DNA from: Cyrtodaria siliqua | Taxonomy: Eukaryota > Mollusca > Bivalvia > Adapedonta > Hiatellidae | Direction of reading: 5' to 3' | Assembly: GCA_037043455.1 (NCBI GenBank) | Contig: JAWPHD010005114.1 | Location: forward strand, 62,001 to 126,000 | Length of the DNA stretch: 64,000 nt | Shown here: positions 44,160 to 54,560 of the stretch, in pieces | Numbering within the stretch: position 1 is the stretch's first letter | Layout: each line of letters begins with the position of its first letter | The notes under the pieces: generated by a model | Seen by the model: only the letters and a program-made list of their open reading frames with translations | Database searches by the model: none | What the model was told of the DNA's origin: nothing | Position numbers and translations under genes: made by a program

Positions 44160-45335
44160 CTACTCTGTTTAATATATTCAAAAATATTAAGTCACTTGTA
44201 TCATACACAACCTCAGGTAAGTGTTCAGCTTGAACTTGTTGCACTTCTTCGACTTTACTGAAGTCAACTGGTTTACACACAGTAGGTTCTGAGTTCCTGG
44301 ATTGTCTTTCAGACTCGTACTTCTCACTGTTTTTGGTGAAACTCCTTTACCATATGTTGTCCTTCAGTCTCTCATCTCTTGTTTCTGCTCTTTAGTCAAA
44401 TGCACACATTTAGGAGTGTACATTTGGGCAGGTCAACATACTTGACGTCTGATATCAATTTGGGGTAATATGACTTGTGAAGTAGCAGAATTTTGTTTTG
44501 CACCTTCGCTTTAAATGCTCCTTAATTGCACTAACAAAATCTATAGTCAAACTCAAGCTGCATTTGCATGTCTGAAGACCCACCTCTCATCTCTGAAAAC
44601 AAATTTTCTAAGACTAATGTTAACAAACTCTTCATTCTGAAGATTTCCAACAGTCTATGCTATACATTGGCACGGGAAAGTAAGCTCTTGATGACACACA
44701 AATAGTTTAAAATACGTTTTTCGTCATCAATTACAATAGTTGTTACAGTTCCCTGGTGATCTAGCGTTGACGCTGTTGTTTCAATGTATGTTTTCACACT
44801 GTCAACGCACTGACAGTCAAAGTCATATACCTCCTGCAGTCATCCAATAGATATATCTAGACTAATATACAATGGTTTCTGTTTCTCTGAGTGGAGATAA
44901 AATGCCAATTTAAAGTTTCGGACATTGTTCAGATAAAGAAAAAGTCCACTAATACCGCTTATCATTCTTAGGGTACCAGTAGCAGTATCTACAACGAACA
45001 GTGTTTTTCTATATGCACATATTTCTGCATGTTGGGAAATTTGGGCATCCTTTCCATCTCTCAGGCCTCTCCCATTTCCAATAAAGTGGCTGCATTCTGC
45101 TTTTGTAGGATTGAGCAGCTTAATCGAATAGTCATCTGTGTGAATAAATACTAATCTGTCTTGTAAAACAGCCAAACTGTGTACCCTTACACATTCGTTT
45201 CCATTTGATATAATCGGTTCTTCTCATTCACATTCCCAGTTGACTTTAAGTATGCCCCCATCTCTATCATGAGAAGCAACATACAGCGAGTCATTCATGA
45301 AATCTAGTCTATAAAGCAAACACTATTTTGTTTCT
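44160..45335 (-). pseudogene. Decayed gene with beta-propeller-like sequence
   Basis: Reading leftward, one frame gives LDFMNDSLYVASHDRDGGIL then a stop. It then resumes as SNGNECVRVHSLAVLQDRLV, FIHTDDYSIKLLNPTKAECS, GNGRGLRDGKDAQISQHAEI and CAYRKTLFVVDTATGTLRMI, the longest open part being 45175-44840. Coding-like sequence continues in shifted frames (VYDFDCQCVDSVKTYIETTA; IKEHLKRRCKTKFCYF) to about 44160. The HAEICAYRKTLFVVDTATG pattern resembles a blade of an NHL/YVTN-type propeller, as in TRIM-NHL-like proteins, but this is only a resemblance. Multiple stops and frameshifts, no introns seen and a family D insertion downstream all point to a pseudogene, possibly of a multicopy bivalve family. 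Confidence 0.7.
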
Positions 45336-45667
45336 AGCTGTTCGAGCAGTGCCTCTCTACTGTACAAGATTTGAGTGAATTCCGAGCATGTGAATTTCTC
45401 TCTCCCAACCATCCCCATTGTTACTGCTGTCAAATGCTAATGCAAGCGGCCTAGAAATATTTGTTGTCTATACAGAGTTTGGATTTTCTATGGTCATGTT
45501 CCCTTGGTCCCAAAACATAGGGAGACCCTAAGTGTTACACTTCAGGTGTATAATGTCGTTACACTCTATTCCAACAGAATTACAACTAAATATAAATGCC
45601 AGCAGAGAGCTAACAAAAACAAGCAAAACTATATATTTAAGCTAGTCTGGACTCCTGCCATTAAACA

Positions 45668-45671
<4 letters not shown>
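45336..45671. other. Possible upstream part of the pseudogene
   Basis: Minus-strand peptides such as ISRPLALAFDSSNNGDGW (about 45470-45410) suggest that coding remnants extend to about 45480. Beyond that nothing is recognised. Confidence 0.35.
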
Positions 45672-45705
<34 letters not shown>

Positions 45706-45729
45706 AGAGAGAGAGAGAGAGAGAGAGAA
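45672..45729. repeat. Compound microsatellite (GT)n-(GA)n
   Basis: About 16 GT repeats, then TTTGA and about 11 GA repeats. Confidence 0.95.
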
Positions 45730-46049
45730 TCTAAGATATAGTCCCTCTACCATATGTGCCAAGAGGAAAATATCTTAAAGGCACGGTGGTATGTGAGGAA
45801 ATTTTGTGGTGCACTGATTGTAAGTTTGAAGTCTCACCCAAACCAAAAGACTGTTTAGGTTGGAAATACTTAAATCGGTCCTAGCTAGGATGGTTGGTAT
45901 GCATTACAGCACGATGGCCACCGCATTAAAAAGTCACGCCTACTTATATACCGAAGCTAAAACAGAAACCATTTGTTTTCTCGAACTACGTACTTAAATG
46001 ATTTAACCGGTTGATTCATACATCAATTCAAACATCAAACCCTACAATA

Positions 46050-46163
46050 TCAAATTGTATCACCTTGATCTCCGCATCCATTGGAATTACAGTAATCCCC
46101 ATAACAACATGATCTGCATCTGTCAGAATGTGATGTGTTACTTCCGTGACCAGATTGACATGT
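46050..46163 (-). CDS. IgGFc/Ly6 gene, last exon: C-terminal half of the Ly6/uPAR-like domain
   Basis: A strong acceptor (TATGTTGCAG|ACATG, exon from 46163) opens a phase-0 frame. It reads TCQSGHGSNTSHSDRC, then RSCCYGDYCNSNGCGDQ, then GDTI and a TGA at 46052-46050. CC-x-G-D-x-CN is the hallmark end of Ly6/uPAR (three-finger) domains. The frame joins exactly to the previous exon at 47667. An alternative is a donor at 46064/46063 (AAG|GTGATA), giving further exons; the donor is weak and I prefer termination here. No AATAAA was found close downstream. NTS is a possible N-glycosylation site. No GPI-anchor-like hydrophobic tail follows, so the domain may be soluble. Confidence 0.8.
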   Translation of the reverse strand, partial: TCQSGHGSNTSHSDRCRSCCYGDYCNSNGCGDQGDTI

Positions 46164-47666
46164 CTGCAACATAAATATATAACACATAATCAGGAAGATG
46201 TCTTATTAAACGTTGAAAGAGCACACAGTCTGTAAGGCTTGAATCTTAATTGTATTGGCTTGCACCTTCGGGTGCTAGCCTATATACTCATTTCGGTTTT
46301 TCAGCGGAAGTAAAAGCTGGTTCCCTGGGAACCAGGCTAGTAATGGCTGGTTCCCTGAGAACCAGTCTACGTAAGTAACCGCTTCTTCTACACAGATAGA
46401 CGCTTGTTTCCGTTTAGTCTGGTTCTCTGACTGACTGGCGCTTGTTCTTCATCTACACAGATAGACGCTTGTTTCGGTTGTGTAAGTATTCCCGCCAAAG
46501 AATGATCCACTTCCGGAGATAGGGTTGGCACGTTTGTTGACACGTTGATGCTTATTTCTTTAAATTTGATATCCCATCATTATTCAGTGATTGTGTTCAT
46601 GAATAGATGTAGTATTTTATGTTGAATGTCCTTCATTGTGTATGTATTAGACATTTGTTTTAAATTGAAACAGAATAAATTAATGATCGAATCTAAATGT
46701 AGATTTGTCAAATTGATTTACCTTAGCCTAAATGTATACTTCTACATACACAGCTGATACAATAGACTGCTCCACGGCTAAGGCTTGTTTGAGTGAACCG
46801 GGACATGCATAGTGAAGCAGTCTACTGATACGACCATGTTTGGGTCCACTAACTTATAGGTTTGACACGTTGGTGTCAAAGTTATTGATATTACAAGATC
46901 AAGACTTATTTTGTTATGCTGTTATTAGCGAAATGTTGTTATATTAACAGTACTGTAAACGAATTATGTTATGAGATTCCCCGTCTGCGCCTACCTCCTC
47001 ATTATAGTTACCTAACAAGGCAAGCCGTTCCTTCTAAAAGTAAACTTTATTAAAACTGATGTGACAACCGAATGTACCTTTCTAAAGTATATCGAATGTA
47101 CGTTCCTAAAGTAAGCTCATTGTCAAATTTCATAACATTTCCGATTTACTATATATAATAAAATGTATATATTGTTTAACAAAACAGTGATTACAATGTT
47201 GTAAGCATAGACATGATTTAAAATAAGATAATTAACATTTAACAAGGTGGTAATGAAAACAATAACAAAATGGTTATTAAAATACCTTTCTTTTAAAACT
47301 CCAATTTTCATAAAAGCCCGCGAGATTACATATATTGTATTTATTTCTAGGCTGGTTATGTGTTCATTATGTTTATCGACATTACGTGTTTGCGACAAGA
47401 GTAGTTTACATGTGTATCTGGTTGTCCGGTGTAACACACATTGTAAGAATAAGAAACACATTTTTATAATCATAATGAGTGACTACAATGTACAATCGTC
47501 AGAGAGAATATATAAATTATATACCAACTGTAGGTGATACATCAATTAAGGAAATCGGTCAGGATTTGAATAATGTACTTTTAGTGAAATTCATTTTTTG
47601 TCTTCAAATTTCGTCAGTATGCCTTACTATTTAAAAGTTAATGCCACAAAAGTGGGCATTTCTTAC
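46164..47666 (-). other. Intron of the IgGFc/Ly6 gene
   Basis: Holds small palindromes: CTGGTTCCCTGGGAACCAG at 46315-46340 with a second CTGGTTCCCTGAGAACCAG about 30 bp on, a doubled CACAGATAGACGCTTGTTTC (about 46390 and 46450), and a hairpin around CAATAGACTGCTCCAC...GAAGCAGTCTACTG near 46760-46830. Overlapping frames on both strands at 47.1-47.5 kb are AT-driven and not supported. Confidence 0.6.
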
Positions 47667-47735
47667 CACTGCGTCTTGACAACCGGTGTCAAATAATTGC
47701 CCTCCAAACTCAGCGTACTTTTCCACAAAACACAT
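47667..47735 (-). CDS. IgGFc/Ly6 gene, middle exon of the Ly6/uPAR-like domain
   Basis: This 69-bp exon lies between CCTTTTACAG| (exon from 47735) and CAGTG|GTAAGA (exon end 47667). It encodes 23 residues in phase 0, MCFVEKYAEFGGQLFDTGCQ plus DAV, joining in frame on both sides. The VEKY...FGG...D.GCQ pattern is the central strand region of the extracellular three-finger module in the same protein. Cysteines at MC and GC add to the 12 of the whole domain. Confidence 0.85.
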
Positions 47736-47999
47736 CTGTAAAAGGAATTTATTGAATAATTAAATAAATCATATTTTAGCTGGTTCCAGTACACTGTTTA
47801 TGATAATGGAGGAAATGCAGATGAAAGCGAGGTCAAAGTTATTATTAGTAAACGAATGTGAACTGACCATATAAACGTAAGGCATAACAAGGGAGTCATA
47901 ATTATCCAATGTCGTTAATTTATTGAATTTGAATATGTTTTCTATCAAATAATTTGTATCGTCTACAACGACCAACATGAACTTAAAAGAACAACTAAC
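47736..47999 (-). other. Intron of the IgGFc/Ly6 gene
   Basis: A 264-bp AT-rich intron bounded by GAG|GTTAGT and TTTTACAG|. An open frame covering it (47769-47978, minus) is not in phase with the gene and is not called. Confidence 0.7.
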
Positions 48000-48082
48000 C
48001 TCTGTTGTCTTGCATCTTGTGACGGCATCACAGAGATAAAGATGTGACAGTCCTTTGCAGTTAAAACACCTAACACCAACGC
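48000..48082 (-). CDS. IgGFc/Ly6 gene, first exon of the Ly6/uPAR-like domain
   Basis: The 83-bp exon opens after ATCCTTTTAG| at 48082 and ends at ACAGAG|GTTAGT (48000). It starts in phase 1: GC completes a codon with the G left by the mucin exon. It then encodes VGVRCFNCKGLSHLYLCDAV followed by TRCKTTE (27 codons). The opening C-x2-C is the standard start of a Ly6/uPAR-type domain. Joined with the next two exons it gives one module of about 80 residues with 12 cysteines. The acceptor is unusual in lying only 7 nt from the edge of a family G foldback transposon (GATTATAAGAAT starts at 48090). The polypyrimidine tract and branch region are therefore at least partly transposon-derived. Confidence 0.85.
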
Positions 48083-48089
48083 CTAAAAG

Positions 48090-48870
48090 GATTATAAGAA
48101 TCCATCATGAGTATCCTTGTGAGAAAGGGAATTATCACCCCATAGGGTCAGTATTGTATCCAGAGACGAGGCTTTTCCGAGTTTCCGGTTGCAATTCTGA
48201 TCCCGCGGGTGCGATTTCATATAAGATTGACATGCCATGTCAGATTATAAGAATATTCCATCGGTATCCGGTGAAGATAAGAAATTCTTGCATACCGGAC
48301 AAGGATATCCGTCGTTTTACCGGGGCTAGATATTTCCATCACATCCTAGGGTCGAGATAAAATTCACGAGCGCCAACATCCGGTATGCAGGAAAACATGC
48401 AAAACGTTAGTAGCTGGAGGCGTAAACGCACAACATATCTCTGATATGCAAGAAAAAGAATCTATCATGGGTATTCGGTTCAGAAAACTCGTCAGAGCCT
48501 CGGTTCCGATAAAAACACTTATACCTCGGGTTGGAATTCCCTATCTTCACCGGATACCCATGAAAGATTCTTATATTCCAATTCGAGGCTCTGCCGAGGT
48601 TCTGATTAAACACTTATACCGAGGGTTGGAATTACTTATCTGAACCGAATACCCACGATAGATTGTTTTTCTTGCATATCAGAGTCATGTTGTGCTTTTA
48701 CACCAACAGCTACTAACGTTTTGCATGTTTTCCTGCATACCGGATGTTGATGCGAGCGCGACTTTTATAAGATAAGGATAAGACTTTCCATCACCTTTGC
48801 AAATCGTGGATAGCCTTATCCGTTATGCAAGAAAGAGTTATCTCACAAGAGGAAAATATCTATCTCACAT
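48090..48870. mobile_element. Foldback element family G, complex copy in an intron
   Basis: GATTATAAGAAT termini occur at 48090 and about 48244. The characteristic hairpin words GGTATCCGGTGAAGATA, CACTTATACCTCGGGTTGGA and GATACCCATGAAAGATTCTT occur in both orientations up to about 48660. The body words TGCATACCGGATGTTG and GTGGATAGCCTTATCCG match 12720-12870. Three overlapping hairpins suggest nested or multimerised insertions. It sits in the intron between the mucin exon and the first Ly6 exon. Confidence 0.75.
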
Positions 48871-49082
48871 GGCTAGAAATGGAAGAAAAAAGTACCTTTG
48901 CAGTAAAAACGCATAATACTGTCGTCTAAAACAGAAAATGCTTCTTAATAGTTAAAATACTAAACAACCGTGTCAGTTAATATTGACACAGGTTATCATA
49001 GGAAACTGATTTGAACGATAAGCATTGGAAACCTTAATTTGAATTTATAAACAAAAACGTTCTGGTAAAGTGGAAACGTCCA

Positions 49083-50638
49083 ACTACTACGCCTTGCACA
49101 ACAGGTTAGAGTTTCCCCATTTTGTGACAAGCGAAAGAAATATAAAACGATCGGACAGGGAAAGTAGCATTCAAGGAGGACAGTAAACCACAAAACACAG
49201 AAACAAACACGCAAACAGACAAACAAGAAGGCAAAAGCAATAAAAAATGCAAACGACATCACAAACACAAAAAGGGTTGACAATAGGGCTACTGCCTTGG
49301 AACGGTCAGTGGCAAAGTAGGCCACTGGGGGTTTAAACCGGTTCTAGGGTGCACCAAACCTCACACTTACCCTACTGTCATCCCATTGAAACAGGACAGT
49401 GTAAAAAAAGAAATCCACGCCATGATCTAATCTCTTAACCAACAAGGCAGCATCAATAGGCAATATAAGTTAAACACAAATATGCTCGTGTAAATATAAT
49501 ACAAAAAAAACAATAGCCTAGAAAGCCACAATGAAGGTACTCAATGACTTTGCAGAAGCCAGAGCAGTTAGAGAATAAACCATTAAGGGCACGACAAGAA
49601 AGATCATGGACAAACATCAAACGCCACCGTCCCAATGGGCTTTAGGTAGGCGTCATCATAGGGTCCACAGCCTGTCTGGTCATCGTACAATTAAAGAGGA
49701 AAGCATAGTGGCGAACTGAAGTCGGTAGCGACATCACAGACATTTCCGCACCCACTGACCTCCATTTACGGTTCACCTCGTGACACGCTGCTGTCAGTCA
49801 ATTTTGACACGGCTGGTGAAAAATGCGTGTAACTACCTACACGCGGTGTATAAAATGTACATAGGACTCGACTTACTAGTATTGTTTGTGAACATCATGA
49901 CCTCGCCATGTTTTGTGTGGCTTTTGTGGCTTTTTATGTACACAGCCAGATGAAATGTCTAAATCGTAAAAAGGGCTGGTAAGGTCAGAGAAGGCTCGGA
50001 TTAATAAAACACGTGACCGAAAGTGGTGGTACATTTCCCCGGGGTACTTTAATCAGGACCCGTTTACATTACATGTCTACCTACAGTGCCTGCCTAAATT
50101 AATGTTTCAAAAGCTCATAGTTCCTAAGATCTGTCTATTTTCATCATCCAGAAAGCTTAATACAGAAAATCGTGACAGTTGCGGTATTTTTCACTGAGAA
50201 AAATGTCATATCCCATTGAATAACATTATGTCAATGTTTTCCTCTCTACCCAATTCTTTCGAAAAAGTCATGTTTCATTTCACTACGCGACACGAAATAA
50301 AGTAATATAAATCTAAAACAATAACACTGTGCCTAGCAGAAACAATGAGGACAGAATAAATGTTTGACATGCATTTTGACAGATCAATCTGGTGACTTCA
50401 GTTTTCATAGGCCAACAGTTACACGCTGGCAATCTCGGGTCAATCGGAACTGATCAAGCAGGCTCTCGAAAGGCCACGTTTGATCAGGGTCTTGATGCGC
50501 TTTAAATTGATCATGTCCAGGTAAAAGCTTGTCATTTTCAACGAGGCGAGAAAGGTCAAGACGGTACAACACAGACGAACGTTTGATTTGCCGCCAAGTG
50601 GAGTTTCTCTAACCTGTTGTGCAAGGCGTAGTAAAACG
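49083..50638. mobile_element. Possible 1.55-kb element bounded by a 26-bp inverted repeat
   Basis: ACTACGCCTTGCACAACAGG...TTAGAG at about 49084-49109 is repeated as its reverse complement CTCTAACCTGTTGTGCAAGG...CGTAGT at about 50609-50634. The interval contains a family A copy (49140-49640) and about 1 kb of sequence found nowhere else in the window. The small minus-strand frame at 50440-50652 lies at the right end and has no recognised domain. This is either a TIR transposon or two inverted repeat fragments. Confidence 0.45.
49140..49640 (-). repeat. Dispersed repeat family A, long copy (inverted)
   Basis: Collinear with 15180-15600 reversed: GGTTGACAATAGGGCTACTG, GGAACGGTCAGTGGCAAAGT, GGTTCTAGGGTGCACCAAAC, ACAAGGCAGCATCAATAGGC, TATGCTCGTGTAAATATAAT. 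It is very close in sequence to the 15-kb copy, so recently active. Confidence 0.85.
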
Positions 50639-50794
50639 TTTCTTGAAATCACATACTTTTTATCTCAATATAGACATATATTTCTCCTTTCATACTCTTA
50701 CTCTTTCAATGCCCAAATTGACAAAACATGACTTCGGACTGATTTAAATCGTTCCTATTTATTTCTCTGTAAAAGCATGTGTACAGTACATACA

Positions 50795-51030
50795 ATAAGG
50801 TAAGAGTGAGGTGTGGTGCACACTAAAACATGGTTTAAACCCCCAGCAGTATTTTTGCCCCTAATCGTTGCAAGGCGGTAGCCCTATTGTCAACCATTTT
50901 ATGTGTGTGATGTCATATCTTGCCTTTTATTCATCTTTGTAATTATTGTTTGTTTCTGTGCTAGTATTTGATTGACTGAGGTCCTTGAATGCTACATGTT
51001 ATGTTCGAATTTTATATCTACTTTCAGTTT
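50795..51030 (+). repeat. Dispersed repeat family A, copy (plus)
   Basis: GGTAAGAGTGAGGTGTGGTG, CAAGGCGGTAGCCCTATTGT and CCTTGAATGCTACATGTTAT follow the family A order. Confidence 0.7.
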
Positions 51031-51204
51031 ATTTGAGGATCGGCTCCTGACTGAGGGCTAATCCTATGGCGAGGACAAGTTTGTCCACAACAAGGGACGA
51101 TTCAATTTCCTCAGGAATATTATCTCAATGTTGGAATCGGTCCTCAATATGTGTCCTTCATTTCCTAGTCATTCTTAGAGAATGGTACTAACATAGCCTT
51201 TGAC

Positions 51205-52375
51205 TTAATTAACAAGAGGTCAATGACCTTGAAGCTCTACTGATAGATTTTTGATAGCTAGGTCAACATTCCTGTGAAGTTTCATGAAAATCCATCAAGT
51301 AGTTTCATAGGAGTAGTCGCTACAAGTTTTCATTATATAACTCTATGTAAACAAAGATGGCCGCTGGCGGCCATGTTTAATGTCAAATAATTTTTGACAA
51401 GGATCAACATCATGTCATACTGATCATTTTAGAAAAAGTCCCATATCAATATCACTTATGGTTTTCAAGTAGTAGTCGCTACAAATTTATTTATTTTAAA
51501 TCTATTTTTAGCCGTGGTGGCCATTTTGAATTTCCGGTCAGCCTGAAATTTTTCCATGATCAACTAGACATCAAGAGCAACATTCCTGTGAAGTTTCATG
51601 AACATCCGTCGAGTAGTTTCAGAGGAGTAGTCGCTACAAGTTTTTACTATATAACTCTATGTAAACAAAGATGGCCTATGGCAGCCATGTTTAACGTTGA
51701 ATCAAAATAGTGTTCGACTAGGATCAACACCATGTCATGCTGATCATTTTAGAAAAAGTCCCATATCAATATCACTTATAGTTTTCAAGAAGTAGTCGCT
51801 ACAATCTTATTTTTTAAAAATCTATTTTTAGCTGTGGCGGCCATCTTGAATTTCTGGCCGACTGAATTTTTGCTAGGATCAATAAGACATCAAGAGCAAC
51901 ATTCCTGTAAAGTTTCATGAAAATCCGCCAAGTAGTTTCAGAGGAGTAGTCGCTACAAGTTTTTACTATATAATTCTATGTAAACAAAGATGGCCGCTGG
52001 CAGCCATGTTTAACGTCGAATCAAAACGATTTTCGACAAGGACCAACATCATGTCATGCTGATCATTTTAGAAAAAGTCCCATATCAATATCACTTATAG
52101 TTTTCAAGAAGTAGTCGCTACAAACTTGTATTTTAAAAATCTATTTTTAGCTTTGGTGGTCATCTTGGATTTCATATCAACATGAATTTTTGCTAGGATC
52201 AACTAGACTTCATGGGCAACATTTCTGTAAAGTTTCATAAATATCCATCCTGTAGTTTCAGAGGAGTAGTCGCTACAAATAAAAGTTTACGGGCAGACAG
52301 ACGGACAGACGGACGGACGACGGACGCCGCACCACGGCATAAGCTCTGCTGATCTCTGATCAGTCGAGCTAAAAA
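51205..52375 (+). repeat. ~320-bp tandem repeat element, family F, copy 2 (four units)
   Basis: Starts AACAAGAGGTCAATGACCTT and AGCTCTACTGATAG, like the copy at 30030. It has four units with AACATTCCTGTGAAGTTTCA landmarks (51269, 51580, about 51898, about 52218). It ends CAGACGGACAGACGGACGGA then AGCTCTGCTGATCTCTGATC and AGTCGAGCTAAAAA. Both copies having the same start, the same kind of end and different unit numbers supports a mobile tandem-repeat element. Confidence 0.9.
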
Positions 52376-52592
52376 TGAGTTTTAAAAAGTTTAAAAACGC
52401 TTTTACTATGTAAAGTTAAAAATACATAAACATGAAATTTAGCATTATAATGATCTAAATGAACATCAACATCAATATTATACACATTCATTCATTCAGG
52501 CAAATTGTAAAACAGAGTTTAACTCAAAATGATATACATCAACTAATTGATTTTTTCTTGTATATTGTATATATTTTGTTAAATTTACTTAC

Positions 52593-52748
52593 CTTCTATA
52601 TGTTTCGGCGTAGTGGTCGGTGTAGTTGTTGGCACAGTGAATGGTTTCGGTGTTGTAGTTGTTGCTGAAGTGGTAAGTATAGTTGTTGGCACAGTGAATG
52701 GCTCCGGTGTGGTCGTTGTTGCTGAAGTGGTAAGTGTAGTTGTTACTG
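52593..52748 (-). CDS. IgGFc/Ly6 gene, Thr/Pro-rich mucin-like exon
   Basis: The exon ends at a perfect donor (AGAAG|GTAAGTAAAT, boundary 52593/52592). Its frame reads LTTSATTTTPEPFTVPTT, a second near-copy LTTSATTTTPKPFTVPTT, then TPTTTPKHIE, leaving a phase-1 G that fits the Ly6 exon at 48082. Two 57-bp (19-codon) repeats are visible. The 5' edge is uncertain: CACTACAG|CA (from 52748) or CAGCAG|TA (from 52745) would accept the phase-1 donor of the IgGFc exon directly. A longer exon, or extra exons from the T-rich tract upstream, is also possible. The segment is expected to be densely O-glycosylated, acting as an extended spacer between the globular domains. Confidence 0.75.
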
Positions 52749-52819
52749 CTGTAGTGATGGGCATATTGGTTGTTGTCGTGGTTGGTGAAGTTGTTATGTA
52801 GTATTTACTGCAGTAGTTG

Positions 52820-53350
52820 AACAGTTGTTATGCTGCGGTTGCAGTAGTTGTTGGTGTAGTAGTTGGTGTAGTGTTGTTGTAGTAGTTGCTGTAGTGTTGT
52901 TTGTTGGTCTAGTAGTTGGTGTAGTGTTGTTGTAGTAATTGTTGTAGTGTTGTTGTAGTGGTCTGTGTAGTAGTTGGTGTAGTGGTTGGTGTAGTGGTTG
53001 GAGTAGTGGTTGATGTAGTTGTTTCTGTAGTTGTTTCTGCAGTTGATTTTGTAGTAGTTGGTGTAGTGGTTGGTATATTGGTTGTTGTAGTCGTCGGCGT
53101 AGTTGTTGCCGTAGTGGTCGGCATACGTTTGGATGTAGTGGTTGGTTAATTGTTGGTGTTCTGGTTTGTATTACAATTGTGAATAGTTGTTTGGCTAGTG
53201 GTTGTCGTAGTTGCTTTTGTAGTTTTCTGTGTAGCGATTGGCATATATGTTGTTTAGCATAAAGTGTATGTGTTTATATGGTTAGTGTAGTGTTGTTGTT
53301 GGTGTAGTTGTGAAGTGGATGGAGTAGTGGTTGGTGTAGTTTTGGTGCCC
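52820..53350 (-). repeat. Thr-codon-rich minisatellite, possible extra mucin exons
   Basis: The minus strand is almost entirely ACN codons with CCN. One open stretch (53149-52909) reads PTTTPTTTPTTTQTTTTT and ETTTETTTSTTTP. It is in the same frame class as the exon ending at 52593 but is separated from it by stops at about 52911 and 52833 and bounded by one at about 53150. Frame changes in a 9-12 bp repeat can come from real length variation or assembly error. This is probably expanded or retired mucin-coding sequence of the gene. The valine-rich frames on the plus strand are its antisense. Confidence 0.6.
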
Positions 53351-53604
53351 TCGGTATTCGTAACGAAATGGCATGCGAAATTTAGATCACTATTTTGCGA
53401 TCGACTCTCGATTTTGGAATCGTTCTTCGATCCTTTTCATATATAATTTGTAAGATGTTGCTGCTTCTCTAAACCTAGAAGACCACAGCCTATGTTGATC
53501 CCTATATCGTGAAGCAGTTCAACACCAATTTGACCAACACCAATGTCATTCCCATGAGATATGTGTACCTCAAATACTCAATACTTAATTTAATTAATGT
53601 CATT

Positions 53605-53960
53605 TACAGTGAGGCATGTCGTAGCGGAGCCCGGACGGGACCTATATATCGTTCAAATTAGGTCACAGCAACCCAACATGTTGCAGATGATGTTAGACCC
53701 GTATAAGGAACATTCTGGAAGAGTTTGGTGAACATTCTGAGAGAAAGAAGTAAAACGCGCGTCGTAGCGGAAACCGGACGTTACCTATATTTTGTCGAAA
53801 GTAGGTCACATGGACTCATAATGCATATAAGGAACATTCTGATAGAGTTTGGTGAAACTCCTGCACGAAAGATACACAGGTCATATCGGAAACCAAACGG
53901 GACATACCATCTCAATAAAATGAAACTGAAAATAAAGGATATCCGCCATTTGATCCTCTG
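53605..53960 (+). repeat. Tandem repeat of ~125-150 bp, about 2.5 units
   Basis: GTCGTAGCGGAGCCCGGACG (about 53609) and GTCGTAGCGGAAACCGGACG (about 53760), with ATAAGGAACATTCTGGAAGA and ATAAGGAACATTCTGATAGA. The 78-codon open frame over it is not considered a gene. Confidence 0.7.
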
Positions 53961-54267
53961 ACAAACTATGCAGCATTAACTTGTCAGTAGGCATAGAGAG
54001 AAACCGCATAGGGTACGACAAGATGAGAAGTGTGGCTACAGCATAACTATGAGAAGTGTGGCTACAGCATAACTTTCAAGCTTTATTTAGCCTTGTTCAA
54101 TTTTACTACTATTTGTCAAAATCTGTAATTAAAAGTGATATTTTGAGTTGTCTATTGTTATTAATATCAATATTGATATGTATTATGTTTTATAAGTAGA
54201 TCTAGATATAAGACTTGATCAGACCACAGTCAACCAAAAACATGTGTTCAATCCAAAAATGAAATAT

Positions 54268-54560
54268 AAGGTCCTATAGAAACCACAGCGTCCAAACGCA
54301 ATGACATCGTAGGTCCGCACTACAAACAAGGAGCAATATTTAATTAATTATACAATGAAAAAGACAAAATACAACAGAAAGGGTGGTGAAGACAGAGTTA
54401 CCGACTTGGGACGGTCAGTAGGCATTAATGCCTACATGTTAGCTTGAATCGATTTAGCTTTAATCGATTTAATGTGTACACAGCCTCGCTATTATCCAAC
54501 AATATACACAAGTATACTATGGTTGGCAAACCTGAAACCGCATTGAAACAATCAGTGGTA
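54268..54560. repeat. Dispersed repeat family E, copy 3
   Basis: GGTCCTATAGAAACCACAGC, GTCCAAACGCAATGACATCG, ACAACAGAAAGGGTGGTGAA, TTAGCTTGAATCGATTTAGC. It is followed by AATCAGTGGTAAAAAGGCCG, a family A word. It sits in the intron just after the IgGFc exon. Confidence 0.7.

Noticed and set aside
46062..46064. Splice donor GTGATA after the CGDQ residues
   Set aside because: Weak consensus, and the frame reaches a stop four codons later; kept as an alternative only.
47123..47537. Overlapping frames on both strands inside the last long intron
   Set aside because: AT-driven composition, no domain, and the region lies between two well-supported exons of the IgGFc/Ly6 gene.
52613..53149. Valine-rich plus-strand frames
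   Set aside because: They are the antisense of Thr-codon sequence on the minus strand, where a consensus donor and a phase-matched gene exist.
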